64,000 nt of DNA from Asterias amurensis. Its lineage: Eukaryota; Echinodermata; Asteroidea; Forcipulatida; Asteriidae. The stretch covers positions 9,981,501-10,045,500 of the forward strand of contig NC_092669.1 in NCBI RefSeq assembly GCF_032118995.1. Reading direction: 5' to 3'. Every line of letters starts with the position of its first letter. Positions within the stretch are counted from its first letter, which is position 1. The notes beneath the pieces were generated by a model. That model was not told the origin of the DNA and ran no database searches. It saw only the letters and a program-made list of their open reading frames with translations. This document shows, in pieces, positions 25,836 through 37,301 of this stretch. The translations under genes and the position numbers were made by a program.

Positions 25836-26118
25836 GGGCCCAATTTCATAATGCTGCTTAACAGTAAGCAAATTTGCGTGCTTACTGTAGCAGAAAAATT
25901 TGCTTAAAGCCTTAGCGTATTTCACATGTTAGCAGAACAATTGGGCGGCCATATTGCGTGTTTACCGTGGATTTGCATTGTGCATCATTTACTTTCATGC
26001 GGTAAGCACAAGAAGGTTAGCATGCCTTTTCGTGTGCTTACGGTTAGCAGCGCTATGAAATAGAAATTGCACAGTAAGCACACAATCGGCCGCTAAGCAG
26101 CGCTATGAAATTGGGCCC
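25836..26118. mobile_element. GGGCCCAATTTCAT-type MITE, second subtype
   Basis: GGGCCCAATTTCATAATGCT at left, AGCGCTATGAAATTGGGCCC at right. It abuts the previous copy through the short GGGCCCTGGGCCCTGGGCCC junction at 25822-25841. Confidence 0.88.
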
Positions 26119-26351
26119 TCAGCGCGTACGCAAACCACGCGCAAAATTGTCAAAATAAGCGCGGGGCCATAGCTAGCCTGAACCGAATCTGGAGCCGACG
26201 CCGTGGTTTCGAAAAGGGCAATAGCACAAAACGCTGAGCGCAACTTTGCTTACAAGAATAAGGTTTCTAGCTAAAATACCATGTCACATGTACAATCTGT
26301 GACTGCTATCCTGCTTATTTTTGCTGAGCATAAAATTTATAAGCAATATTT

Positions 26352-26940
26352 TTCTGCTTAATCATCTCTAACAGATTAGGCCCAGTTATACAAAAAAGTG
26401 GTGATTGTTTTATATACTTGATTAAACAAAAAACGGGTTAATTTTTCTCAAACATGTATTTACTGAGCCAAATCGAAATATACAAAATGTGAATTATTGT
26501 TTTCTCGACCAGTAAATCAGACCTTACTACTTCCCTTAAAGACACTGGACAGTTTTGGTAATTGTCAAAGACCAGTCTTCTCACTTGCTGTTTCTCAGCA
26601 TTTTATATGCATAACATTACAAATCTGTGAAAATTTGAGCTCAATCGGTCATCGAAGGTGCGAGATAATAAAGAAAGAAGAAAAACACCTTGTCACACGA
26701 AGGTGTGTGCGTTCAGATGCTTAATTTCGAGACCTCATAAGTTCTAAATCTGAGGTCTCAAAATCAAATTCGTGGAAAATTACTTCTTTCTCGAAAACTA
26801 CTCCTCTCCCATTACTCGTAAGTTAGGTTTTATGCTAATAAATATTAAGATTAGGTGTCCACTGCCTTTTATGAGAATTTGGTTCTGGTGAACTGTTGTT
26901 TAATGTGCCAGCTTTTAGACTAAAACCAATCATTTAACCT
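26352..26940. repeat. Block X, paralogous to 32150-32405
   Basis: CTGCTTAATCATCTCTAA, AGCCAAATCGAAATATACAA and CCAATCATTTAA occur in the same order here and after copy A at 32150-32405. This copy holds a MITE (26537-26872) that the other lacks. Confidence 0.85.
26537..26872. mobile_element. MITE, GGCAGTGGACACTATTGG family, with empty site elsewhere
   Basis: TTAAAGACACTGGACAGTTT to TGTCCACTGCCTTTTA. The paralogous block at 32345-32370 reads straight through (CTACCTTCCTTGAGAATTTG), confirming the ends of the element. Confidence 0.88.
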
Positions 26941-28239
26941 ATAGATGTCTCTTTACTTTGTCAAGAGTGTGCACAACAATAAGCATAAGCGTTTTTATTG
27001 CGCCTTATATTGCAAGGCTCTTGACAAAAATAAATCAACCAGAAACTGAAGATTATCAATAATGCAGACTAATCAATTAAAAATACATCAACAAAACGGG
27101 GCCCAATTTCATAGAGCTGCAGCTTAAGCCGAAATTTTGCTTAATGACTGTCTGCTAAGAAGAAATGAGCAGGATACCAGTCACAATGTCTACATGTGAC
27201 CCTGTTCTGTGATGGTTTTATTGTGCTTTTATGCACAAAAAGTATAGTTAAAAACTACTTGTGCAAATTCAGCTTTATATGTAATATTGAGCCAGGGATT
27301 TTGGTACATGTAACATTTAATACCATTGTATGAGCTGGGAGAGTTTATCTAGCCTTTGTGTCAATATCTTTGTTAAAGGGGCCAGTTCAAAGAGGTTATA
27401 CTCTTTAGGTTACTCTGTTCAATGTTCTTTGCTCAATCCAAATTATTTATAGTAGGCATACCAATGTGAAGTTGGAAAATGAAAATGGTCAGTTTTCCTG
27501 TCTGCGAGCCAAAACGGTTTTCCGTGATGTCCAAGTTGCCCCACTTTAGAAGTGAAGTTCACGTGAAGTCCAGTTTTCCTGTTCGTGTGCCAAAAACGGC
27601 TGGTCGTGAGACATGGGTGTCCCACTTTAGATCTGAAGTTGACAATTTAAAATGCTCAGTTTTCCTGTTTATGGTCCAAAAGGGTTGGTCGTAAATACAT
27701 ACTTACATACATACATATTATTAGACATTTGTATAGCGCCACTACGCGAAGAAGAACGCAGCGCATTAGATATGGTACAGAGAATATTTGATCTTCTTAA
27801 ATATTCGAAGAGAGTCAGATTTCCCAATTGAGGTGGACAGTGCATTCCAGGTGTGTGGAGCAAACTGAGAGCATCAGAATGGGACCCAAGTTGCCCCACT
27901 TTAGAAGTGAAGTTTACATTAAATGATTAGTTTTCCTGTATGTGAGCCAAAACGCTTCAGTCAATCATTCGATCAAAAGAATTTATAAAGTGCCAAAATC
28001 GAAAGTTTGCTCTAGGCGCTGCTGATGTATTTGTGGCACATCAGAAGAAACATTATAGATGGTACACCTCATGAAACATGTGAGCTTTCAGGAGTGTCTT
28101 GAATGTATGCAGTGATATGGAATCTATGATGTATTCGAAAGTTTGTTCCAGATTCTGAGGCCCTATACAAAAAAAGTGATCTATCGGCAAAAGAGACATA
28201 ATTGGTTCTGGAGTGAACGTTTTAGTCGTGGGGTCCCAC

Positions 28240-28764
28240 TTAGAAGTGAAGTTGACCGGCGGGCCGTTTGCACGCAAAGACCCTTGACCCACCGCACACT
28301 GCATCACCCCACTTGCCGGATCTATCCGGCCTTACATGCAGAATGACGCAATTCTCACCTTCTGTACCTGTAGGGTCACCTGTTTTCCAAGTAGGCGTGA
28401 AGTAATACGCTTTCTGGTCATCCCCGTAGCATGTACAACTGGTAGTGGCGTTTGAACTTGTGACGCAGTTAACCCACGATGCTTTCGCAGTTTCTGTTCC
28501 GGTCTTAAGAAAATCTGCCAAGAACGCGTTCTCTGCCTGGGAGCGAGGAGCCGCCATAACGGCACCTTTCTTTGCACAAACTTTCTGTGCATCTTCAAAA
28601 TTAGCTTCTCCGGTATTAACCATGTAGCACGCTCGTTCCCATTGCTTCCACCCACTTGAGCAACTGCCGATCACCATAGCCGGGCAGTCGCCCCAGACCA
28701 TAGGGCACCACTGCGATAGAGCAATCACAGTGACAAGGGCAGCAAGGCATATTGTTAGCTTCAT
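28240..28764 (-). CDS. Secreted C-type lectin, copy A (174 aa)
   Basis: An intronless frame starts MKLTICLAALVTVIALSQWC, a signal peptide likely cleaved near residue 25. It is followed by one long-form C-type lectin domain (about residues 27-166) with ten cysteines in the mature part. Landmarks: GWKQWERACYMV, FEDAQKVCAKKGAVMAAPRS, ENCVILHV and GKWGDAVCGGSRVFACKR. The usual EPN/QPD sugar-selectivity triplet is replaced by DPT and the WND motif by WGD, so classical calcium-dependent sugar binding is doubtful. One N-glycosylation sequon (NAT, residue 105). Secreted lectins of this kind often act in innate immunity or as body-fluid agglutinins; that role is inference. TTTTATAAAA at 29007-29016 is a candidate TATA box. 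Unlike copy B, there is no AATAAA in the first 40 bp after the stop. Confidence 0.93.
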   Translation of the reverse strand: MKLTICLAALVTVIALSQWCPMVWGDCPAMVIGSCSSGWKQWERACYMVNTGEANFEDAQKVCAKKGAVMAAPRSQAENAFLADFLKTGTETAKASWVNCVTSSNATTSCTCYGDDQKAYYFTPTWKTGDPTGTEGENCVILHVRPDRSGKWGDAVCGGSRVFACKRPAGQLHF

Positions 28765-29006
28765 GGTCTATAGCATAAAACTGAGTTTCAAACTGTACTG
28801 GCATAAGCTGTATGATGTTTAGAATCGGTCTGTTCTTCTCGAAAGTGGTGTTGAATGTGAAGAAATGTTCACTAATATTCAGCCAAGATTCGGTGTAACT
28901 CCTCGAGAGAAAAAAAAGGTTGTTGAATGTGCAGATTTTTTTTTCTAATATTTCCAGCCAAAATTGGGTCTTTACTCCTCGCAAAAGCCGCGAGTGTGAC
29001 GAAATG

Positions 29007-29016
29007 TTTTATAAAA
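29007..29016 (-). promoter_or_regulatory. Candidate TATA box of lectin copy A
   Basis: TTTTATAAAA, 243 bp upstream of the lectin start codon, kept at the same distance in copy B (38433). It is palindromic, so it gives no direction by itself. Confidence 0.4.
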
Positions 29017-29358
29017 CTCAGTGCGAGTTTTTACCGACAGTGACACATTAATTTCCGTTGTGCGTTGGGTGAAATTACGGCAAACAATAAGGTACAAATT
29101 GATGTGTTTTAAAGCCTAGTTCCATCAACTCAAAATCCTCATTTATAGCGAATGTCCAACGCGAGGTGGCGATTTCAACCACTTGTAGCTGGTTTTACAC
29201 TTTTGTCCTTGCAGTCACCAAGATAATTTCAAGCAATAGTCTAGCTGGGACAGTGACGTATAGAAGACTATCAGTTGTACAGTGACGTTGGCCTAAAACA
29301 ACAGGCGGTTATTGCATCGACGCAAACACGACGGGCGCGCACAGTCTGTTTTTACGGA

Positions 29359-29443
29359 TATAAAAAACTCTCTCGGGTTTTTTGTTTACCTTTCAACAAT
29401 GGCATCAAGTTCAATTGTCCGTGAGAGGCTCCCTGGCGTGCTG
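29359..29443 (+). promoter_or_regulatory. Possible divergent promoter with short first exon (copy A only)
   Basis: TATAAAAAAC at 29359, then ACAATGG with ATG at 29399, fifteen codons (MASSSIVRERLPGVL) and a GTGAGT donor at 29444. Copy B has ATCAAAAAC in place of the TATA box and ATGAGT in place of the donor, so both signals are absent there. If there is no splicing the frame runs on to 29530. I do not recognise the peptide, and no downstream exon was found. Confidence 0.35.
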
Positions 29444-29530
29444 GTGAGTTCTGAAGGAAATCCACGTCTTGGCGCAGAAATTAACAATATTGTGAAACGC
29501 AGTGTAAAAGTCAAGACTAATTTGTCATGA

Positions 29531-30869
29531 AGTAAACCATGGAGGAAACTGAGAAGCCAATTTGAAACAGGCGCTCAACTACATCGAGTGATAACTGTAG
29601 AGTGAGGCAGGCCATACACCCACTCTAGTATTTTAGATGGACTCGTGTCGTACTACGGTACGCTGAGCTGATGGATGACAATTGAAGAGAGCCAGACACT
29701 GCTCTCCTTTTGAAAAGCCGACGTGATGCAGAACACGTTACCTATATGGCCTACAATAAACTAGCCTAAACATCTGACGTCACACTTTGAGGCTCGTGAA
29801 TAACGCTTGATGTCATTTTCAATATAGATTAAAATGTTGAAGTATATTATGAGAAGCCAAACATTTAAAATCAAAAATTTGTTGTTTTTTAGGGTCAAAA
29901 ATTGTTTCTTAGGTCTTATCAAAATAAACAAAAAAATTAATGTTCGGAACGGCCCCTTACAAACATTAATATTGTTGTTACGGTATCATAATAATAATAA
30001 TAGCTCCAAAGACAATAATACTGTTCTCAGAATGGTATGGTCCACTGAGCATTATTGCAAAGTTACTTTAGTCCTGCGCTTGATGTCATTATTCAATACT
30101 ACAGGTTCATAAATTAATCATGTATTGATACAGCCAACTATGAGTCGCTTTTCAATTGACCTAGTTTACCTGATCAGCAATAATATATCTTGGGGTACGC
30201 CATTTTGTGAGCCAGTATCCCTGTGTGGTGTCATTATAGTACGTTTATGGCTTATTATTGCCCTTTTCGAAACCACGGCTTCGGCTTTGGGTTCGGCTTC
30301 AGGATCCGTCCTCTCGTCAGAAGAAGCCCTGAGCGCATACGCAAAGCACGCGCAATATTGTCGAAACACTGCCGCGGGGCGAAGCTAGCCGGCCTGAGCC
30401 GAGTCGATTCCAAAGCCGAATCTGTAGTTTCGAAAAGGACCTATGATTGAAGACACTCAGACGGTTAGACTGGTCCCTGCAAGTCCTTTATTCGCAAAGA
30501 TAAGGAAATGTGTTAGTAGTGTTACGAAGTCGCAAATCGAAATTAACAACCTTAACAGAAATTAAAGGGAAAGACCGCACTTGAATAAATGTGAATGGGA
30601 GTCAAGGTTTAGAACAACAAAATATAAGACATTAAATTTTAATGAAATAAATACTCAGCGCTTCAAAATATATGAGCATAAAGGGAAGTTGAATTAATTA
30701 CATACAATGAGAAATTTAATACAATGAAAATAATTGAATTCAATGAAGAGATTTAAATACATGAAAATAGCGGGGCGGTGGTAACGGAACGGGTGAAATT
30801 ATAAATAGGGGAGAAGTTTTACCTCCGTCGAAACTCTAACTAAGTTAGGGTTCGTCGCTGCCATGGTCC
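29531..30869. other. Copy A spacer with a palindromic element
   Basis: 30261-30439 is an inverted-repeat element (CCTTTTCGAAACCACGGCTT to TCTGTAGTTTCGAAAAGG) found also at 39699-39878 and, split by a MITE, at 46408-46830. The remainder shows no exon. Confidence 0.7.
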
Positions 30870-31654
30870 CACCGCTGTTCAGAGCTCTACATCGAGTGCC
30901 AAATAGTTTTGCGCATGCGCGAGATTTTCATTAGTTATTCACAGCAGTGACCCCATCGCTGTTTTGTGCATGTTTCTATGACTTTAACGATGAGTTTTGT
31001 TGGCGTTTGTGAGTAAAATTGAATTTCCCTGATATTAAAACAATGTTTGTTGTAGAGGAAAATTATTATTCTATCAAATTATTCCGTTTATATAGCAGCA
31101 AACCCTCTGGATTAATTAAAATCAGTGGGATTCCACCAACGTTTTTCTGACGCGGCCCACATGTTTCACATACAAACTAAACAAACGCATACAATGCACA
31201 ATGTTTATTACAGTTTGCACACGTCACAAAAAGCGACAATTGCCCAATGCTTGTGTACATTACTCTTGATAAAAATGCTTCACCAGAACGTCGTCATGTG
31301 TTACAAAAGTAAACAGGGAATTGTTTTCAAAGGGTTTGCTATCTCAATTTTGAGTGGAAAACCATAGTTGTTATATATTTCTTACGTGTGAGGTCTATTT
31401 CTCAACTAGAAAATTCACATTACGTAGATTTTGAAGTATCAATTCGACTCAAAATCCGACCATCGCAACTAACTTCATTGCATATTCATGTTTAGTTTTC
31501 CATCTTGGCTTTTAATTGGTCAAAAATCGCGATGACCCCAGATCGTTTTCAACGGTTGAAAGGCTATGTTTTGTTTACGATTTTGACTCAAGAGAGCGCT
31601 CGTCAACAACTTCGCACATGCGCAAAACTAACTGTCAGCGAGTAAGCAGCGGTG
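30870..31654. mobile_element. 785-bp inverted-repeat transposon present only in copy A
   Basis: Ends CACCGCTG and CAGCGGTG are inverted; the similarity extends to AGTTTTGCGCATGCGCGA and its partner near 31615. GTCC flanks both sides (30866-30869 and 31655-31658), while copy B has a single GTCC at 40304-40307. The target duplication length is ambiguous between 2 and 5 bp. No transposase is visible. Confidence 0.92.
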
Positions 31655-31658
31655 GTCC

Positions 31659-31960
31659 AGTCGTGGGCCGGGCGGATCCGCGAGGTGTTCTACTGGGGTT
31701 TGTACATCTCAGCTGTGTACCGACAAGGACTCGGTACGGTCAACAGGAGAAAGGTAGAAGTTACCGGGCTACGGCCTCACGGCTGCTAGCCCGGGCATCG
31801 AAGCTCAAGGACCCAGCTCAGTCAGCCAAATGTGGAGACCTGTTCCTTGACTTGGGGTGGATTAGGGATTTGAAAACAGCTCTTGTATTATTAATGGATT
31901 TTGTTTTTTTAAATCAGCGGAATTAATCAACTCATTTTTTTTATTATGATAAAGCTGGTT
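31659..31960 (+). other. GC-rich conserved segment upstream of GOT1 exon 1 copy
   Basis: A segment of about 270 bp (starting AGTCGTGGGC, with GGCTACGGCCTCACGGCTGC) is nearly identical in copy B (40308-40580). The frame across it does not look like a known protein. It may be a 5' UTR exon or promoter of GOT1; this is inference. Confidence 0.4.
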
Positions 31961-32118
31961 CTTCCACCCACGCCTCTCTTTAATTAAATAATTGTTGTTT
32001 AGTTTTTGGACTAAAAAAATATAATAAATTAAAAAGACTGAAAAGTAAAGAAGTGAACGAGGTTATAGTTTTAGACACGTCAATTTTGCAGACGACAGTG
32101 GTTGAAAGAGTTCGCAAA

Positions 32119-32143
32119 ATGTTTGAAGTTACTGATTTTCAGA
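32119..32143 (+). CDS. GOT1B: GOT1 coding exon 1, duplicate in copy A (orphan or alternative first exon)
   Basis: ATG plus seven codons and one base, followed by GTGAGT, identical to the exon at 41744-41768. Exons 2-5 are not found downstream within copy A, where block X begins at 32150. It is on the same strand and upstream of GOT1 exons 2-5, so splicing from 32143 to 42884 would give the same protein. Confidence 0.75.
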
Positions 32144-32149
32144 GTGAGT

Positions 32150-32405
32150 ATTATCTGCTTAATCATCTCTAAGAAATTAGGCCCAGTTATACAAATAAAT
32201 AAAAAATGCTTTAATTGATAAACGGGTTAATTTGTATTTATTTTATTTTGGGGGGGGGGGGTCAAACACTTGTCTATCCTGAGCCAAATCGAAATATACA
32301 AAATGTGATTTATATGCAATTATTATTTTCTTGACCAGTAAATCAGACCGTTACTACCTTCCTTGAGAATTTGGTGCCAGTTTTTAGACTGACACCAATC
32401 ATTTA
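32150..32405. repeat. Block X', paralogous to 26352-26940
   Basis: See block X. It directly follows the right border of copy A and includes a run of 11 G at 32249. Confidence 0.85.
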
Positions 32406-32464
32406 AGAGTCAGTTCAGGTAAATAGTTGACATAGTTGCTCACGGTCAAAAAATGATTTTTTTT

Positions 32465-34020
32465 TATACTTTGTGGGTGGAAGGGCCTTGGGGTGCAAGT
32501 AAAAAAAATTGCATTTTCAATTCTATATATAGCCCGTTGCCATGGTTACGGCTCGTTTTAATTTTTTGCCATTTTAGGTCGATTTTGGGGTGCTGGAAAA
32601 CTGGTTTTTAGCTCATATTTACAACTCCACCCCACCAAAATGCAATATTAATTAAAAAAACCTTTTATATAACTACAAAGTATCATCCTTGGCCTTCCTT
32701 GAGAAAAAAAATTATTGCTTTAAATATCACCCTTGTGCTATTTTTGCATCATGCATTACAGTATGTTTTTAGAACTTGCAAAATCAACATTTTTACCCTA
32801 TTTTTGGACCCCAAAATGTTAACTTGCCAGGGGTCTCAGAAAATTTTCCTTTCGTCTGTGATTAGGGACAACATTGGTCTTTCCATATCTGGTGTCAAAA
32901 ACTTGGGCAATTGTATCCTGTTGGGCCAGTACTGCCTCAAAACTAGACTTTTTTCCCAAAAACATGAAAAATGCCTTTTTAAGGGTCTTTTCACATAATA
33001 TCGACATACGTGTCCATGGTAAAAGAAAAGGAATATTTTTCCTATACTTTGTGGATGGTAGGGACTTGGGGTGCAAATAAACAACATTAACATTTCAAAT
33101 CATAATATAACACGTTGCCATGGTAACAGTTCATTTGTGTTTAGGCCACTTTGGGCCGATATTGGGGGAATGAAAAACTGTTTTTTTAAGTTAATATTTA
33201 CAACTCCTCCCCACCAAAAAACAAAATTATTTCATAAAACCTTTTACATCACTACAATGTATCATCCTTGGCTTTACTTGAGACTAAACAATATTGCTAT
33301 AAATTTCCCCCTTGTGCTATTTTAAGAACGTGCATTACAGTATGTTTTTAGAACTTGCAAAATCAACATTTTTACCATATTTTTTGCCCTCAAAATTCCA
33401 TTTTTTCAGGGGTCTCAGAATATTTTCCTTTCGGTTTTGATCAGGGCCATAATTTGTCTTTTTATTTCTGGTAAGAAAAACTCGGGCAATTGTATCCTGA
33501 TGTAACAGAACTGTCTCAAAAATAGACCCTTTTCCCCGAAAACTAGAGAAATGCATTTTGAAATATTTGCTTCATTTTGAATTTATAACATGAAGAAGTT
33601 AGCTATAATTCCATCAATCTGGCAGCTTTTTATAAGCACTTTGTAAGTTTAGTGCATTACCAAACATTGATCAGGACTTGTTGATGACCTAAATCTTATA
33701 ATTTGCCCCTACCCGGCCCTGGCCCAATCATATTTCTTGACATTGCATAAAATAAAATAACAGTTTTGTGAACAGCACCTCTTTTTTGAAAGTCACATTT
33801 TTTAATTCCCCTTGCACATCAAGAAAGTTTGTACTGTCTTTAATGTTTTATTGGTTCTCGGAATATTTCCCTTTTTGTTTTGATGGGCTATCATTATGGT
33901 TTGCATGTCTACTGGGGAGAAACACTTTGGTTTATTGTATCCTGTTGTGACACTTCTGCCTCAAAAATGGTAATTTTTCCAAAAACAATAAAAATGCATT
34001 TTGAAGTTATCCCTTAGTTT
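32465..34020. repeat. Degenerate tandem repeat, unit about 580 bp
   Basis: ATACTTTGTGGGTGG, CGTTGCCATGGT, GAACTTGCAAAATCAACATT, GGGGTCTCAGAA and GGGCAATTGTATCCTG recur in order at about 32470, 33040 and, in part, 33830. The copies have diverged widely. Confidence 0.85.
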
Positions 34021-36266
34021 GAATTGATAAAAAAACAAAAACGAGCATGCTTGTTAAAAGAATATGGCACTGTTTCCATGATCTTTAAACCACTGAGTTT
34101 TTGTTTTGTCATAACTACTTTACCTAGTTGTACACATTGCAAGAAGAGAAGTAGTGCGATGAGCAAGCTTTACTGTTCTTGTCTTTACATGGCCTTAGAA
34201 CAGTCTTCTTGGTCCCCTGCCCGCTACCAAACTAAACATTTTCATCCCAATCAGAACAAAGAGGCTCTAAAAGTGAGCAAGTACTGTATCCAAAGTATCT
34301 AACCATTTAGCCGCTGTACCGCCCAGCCGCATTATAGCGATACACTGTATGCGGTACGAGGAAACCTCGCTAGCTTGTGTTTGTAGAAAAAAAGGAACAT
34401 CAAAAGAAAACTCGATAGTCATTAGTAGGTCTACGCATTTGTTAATATATCTAGTTGTTAAAGATCGTTATTAATTCTCCCTTCACAGTTGACTTGTCGA
34501 AGCTAATGATGATGAAATAATTTAGCTCTTACAAAAAATAAAACGCTCATTAGTAAACAGGAGACTGTTCATCATTTATTATATTGTCAAAAATTAACAC
34601 CTTCGCATTTAATCAGTATGAGCATTGAGCCAGAAAAAAAGCCTTGAAAAGCTATCGTGTTCATTTTATCCGTGCACAAAAATATTCGCCATAAAAATTA
34701 CCGTAGCCGTTTAACGAGAGGCATTTAATGTTCCCATGAGAACTTTTATACAAATATTACCGAAAGGGTAAAAAATTGTGCATACACATTAAGCCATGGC
34801 TATCTTTTAAAATTTGAACTATGATTCCAGTAATTTACTGCAAGACTCTTGAGAAATTGGATTTCAGCAAACTCGGGGGGTGCAGGGACTAAAGGGCTAA
34901 ATGGCCATTCACCTGCTTTGGCCTTCTGTAAGCAGTTCCCCCATCTATGGTGGGGTTCCTTTCAATTGTACTGTTGCAAACAATAAAAGAGTTGGTTTAT
35001 TTAACGTGATAAACAATTCAATGTTTTTTGTTGATCGTTCTCAGAGACATATATTATAATTATGAATTAGTAAGATAGTGAATGGAAAAAATATCAAACT
35101 AGCCTGAATAGACTTTTGTCACTGCAAATGCATCTTACTTATTTATGTTCAGCAGGTGCAAGTTTTTACAACTTCTTTCAATGTTGTTTCATTAAAGGAA
35201 CACGTTGCCTTGGATCGGTCGAGTTGGTATTTGAAAAGCGTTTGTAAACGTTTATAAAAAATTCATATGATTAGAAAGATATTTTAAAAGTAGAATATAA
35301 TGATCCACACAAGTATCACTCAAAAACATCTTTCTAACCATGCATTTTAAAACAAACCGTTACAAACGCATTTCAAAGACCAACTTAACCGATCCCAGGC
35401 AACGTGTTTCTTTTAAATAATCTCTTACGCTCATCTTGCAAATCGTTAGTATCATTGTTTTTAATAAGATCTTGGCAAACTTTTCCAACACTTTTAAGCG
35501 GGCTTTTTAATTTCCCACGTTTGTGTTGGACATGATTGGATGCTCCAAACCATCTGCCGCAAGCACAGAAACTACATTGTTTATGATCTCTATCTCTAAG
35601 AAAAGTTTTACATTTGGTAGCAGGCAGGGACCAAGGAGAGTAGGCCCTGTATTAAAGACAACTTGTAAAGAATGCTCATCGCACTCTACTTGCAATGGGA
35701 ATCATACCTGTACAATAGGTAAAGTAGCCAAATCAAGAACTCTCAGTGGCAAAGCATTGGTTATGGTTTGGTTGGATACCATTATGTTTAAATAAAAACT
35801 TTGTATTCATTACTCAAAGGGCATGGAAACAGTACCAGATTTTTAACAAGCATGCATTGTTTTTGGAAAAATTACTATACTTAAGGCATGATCAGTCACA
35901 ACAGGATACAATAAACACAGTGTTTCTACCCAGAAGACATGAAAACACCAATAACAACCGAAAGGGAACACTTTCACAAAAAGAGGCGCTATTCACAAAA
36001 CATTGTTTTATGCAATGTCAAGAAATATGATTGGGGCTGGGCCGGGCAAATTGTAAAATTAAGGTCATCAACAGTTCCTGATCAATGTTGGGTAATCCAC
36101 TAAGTGCTAAGGAAAAGCTGCAAGATTGATAGAATTATTACTTTTTAATGTTAGAAATTCAATATGAAGAAAAAACAATTCAAAATGCATTTTTCTGTTT
36201 GAGGAAAAAAGTCTATTTTTGAGACAGTACTGTTAACATCAGGATACACTTGCCAAGTTTTTCTTA
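33467..36266. repeat. Large inverted repeat with 1.3-kb spacer
   Basis: Left arm 33467-34290 (GGTAAGAAAAACTC, CTGTCTCAAAAATAGAC, GTGCGATGAGCAAGC) pairs with right arm 35620-36266 (GTCTATTTTTGAGACAG, GAATGCTCATCGCAC, CAAGTTTTTCTTACC). The right arm ends exactly where copy B begins. Confidence 0.85.
35194..35417. mobile_element. MITE (AAAGGAACACGTTGCCT family)
   Basis: AAAGGAACACGTTGCCTTGG at left pairs with CCAGGCAACGTGTTTCTTTT at right; inner arms ATTTGAAAAGCGTTTGTAA and TTACAAACGCATTTCAAA pair too. It lies in the spacer of the large inverted repeat. Confidence 0.9.
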
Positions 36267-36597
36267 CCCTGTTCTGTGATGGTTTTATTGTGCTTTTATG
36301 CACAAAAAGTATAGTTAAAAACTACTTGTGCAAATGCAGCTTTATATGTAATATTGAGCCAGGGATTTTGGTACATGTAACATTTAATACCATTGTATGA
36401 GCTGGGAGAGTTTATCTAGCCTTTGTGTCAATATCTTTGTTAAAGGGGCCAGTTCAAAGAGGTTACACTCTTTAGGTTACTCTCTTCAATGTTCTTTGCT
36501 CAATCCAAATTATTTATAGTAGGCATACCAATGTGAAGTTGGAAAATGAAAATGGTCAGTTTTCCTGTCTGCGAGCCAAAACGGTTTTCCGTGATGT

Positions 36598-37301
36598 CCA
36601 AGTTGCCCCACTTTAGAAGTGAAATTCACGTGAAATCCAGTTTTCCTGTTCGTGTGCCAAAAACGGCTGGTCGTGAGACATGGGTGCCCCACTTTAGATC
36701 TGAAGTTGACAATTTAAAATGCTCAGTTTTCCTGTTTATGGTCCAAAAGGGTTGGTCGTAAATACATACTTACATACATACATATTATTAGACATTTGTA
36801 TAGCGCCACTACGCGAAGAACGCAGCGCATTAGATATGGTACAGAGAATATTTGATCTTCTTAAATATTCGAAGAGAGTCAGATTTCCCAATTGAGGTGG
36901 ACAGTGCATTCCAGGTGTGTGGAGCAAACTGAGAGCATCAGAATGGGACCCAAGTTGCCCCACTTTAGAAGTGAAGTTCACGTGAAGTCCAGTTTTCCTG
37001 TTCGTGTGCCAAAAACGGCTGGTCGTGAGACATGGGTGTCCCACTTTAGATCTGAAGTTGACAATTTAAAATGCTCAGTTTTCCTGTTTATGGTCCAAAA
37101 GGGTTGGTCGTAAATACATACTTACATACATACATATTATTAGACATTTGTATAGCGCCACTACGCGAAGAACGCAGCGCATTAGATATGGTACAGAGAA
37201 TATTTGATCTTCTTAAATATTCGAAGAGAGTCAGATTTCCCAATTGAGGTGGACAGTGCATTCCAGGTGTGTGGAGCAAACTGAGAGCATCAGAATGGGA
37301 C
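36598..37301. repeat. 352-bp tandem duplication inside copy B
   Basis: GTATAGCGCCACTACGCGAA occurs at about 36799 and 37151, and CCAAGTTGCCCCACTTTAGA flanks both units. Copy A has one unit (from about 27531). Confidence 0.93.

Larger units (their letters stand above)
27199..32149. repeat. Segmental duplication, copy A
   Basis: It starts at ACCCTGTTCTGTGATGG and ends at CAGAGTGAGTATT; the same borders are found in copy B (36266-41776) in direct orientation. It contains a lectin gene (-), a putative short exon with TATA box (+) and a copy of GOT1 exon 1 (+). The left border truncates a GGGCCCAATTTCAT-type MITE starting at 27100. Confidence 0.97.

Noticed and set aside
31516-31926. 136-codon frame over the GC-rich segment of copy A
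   Set aside because: Its first third lies in the 785-bp transposon, which copy B lacks; the remainder is shorter in B and shows no domain. Possibly 5' UTR.
36510-37044. Minus-strand frames with VNFTSKVGQLG repeated
   Set aside because: They are translations of the 352-bp tandem unit, with no start context or conserved domain.
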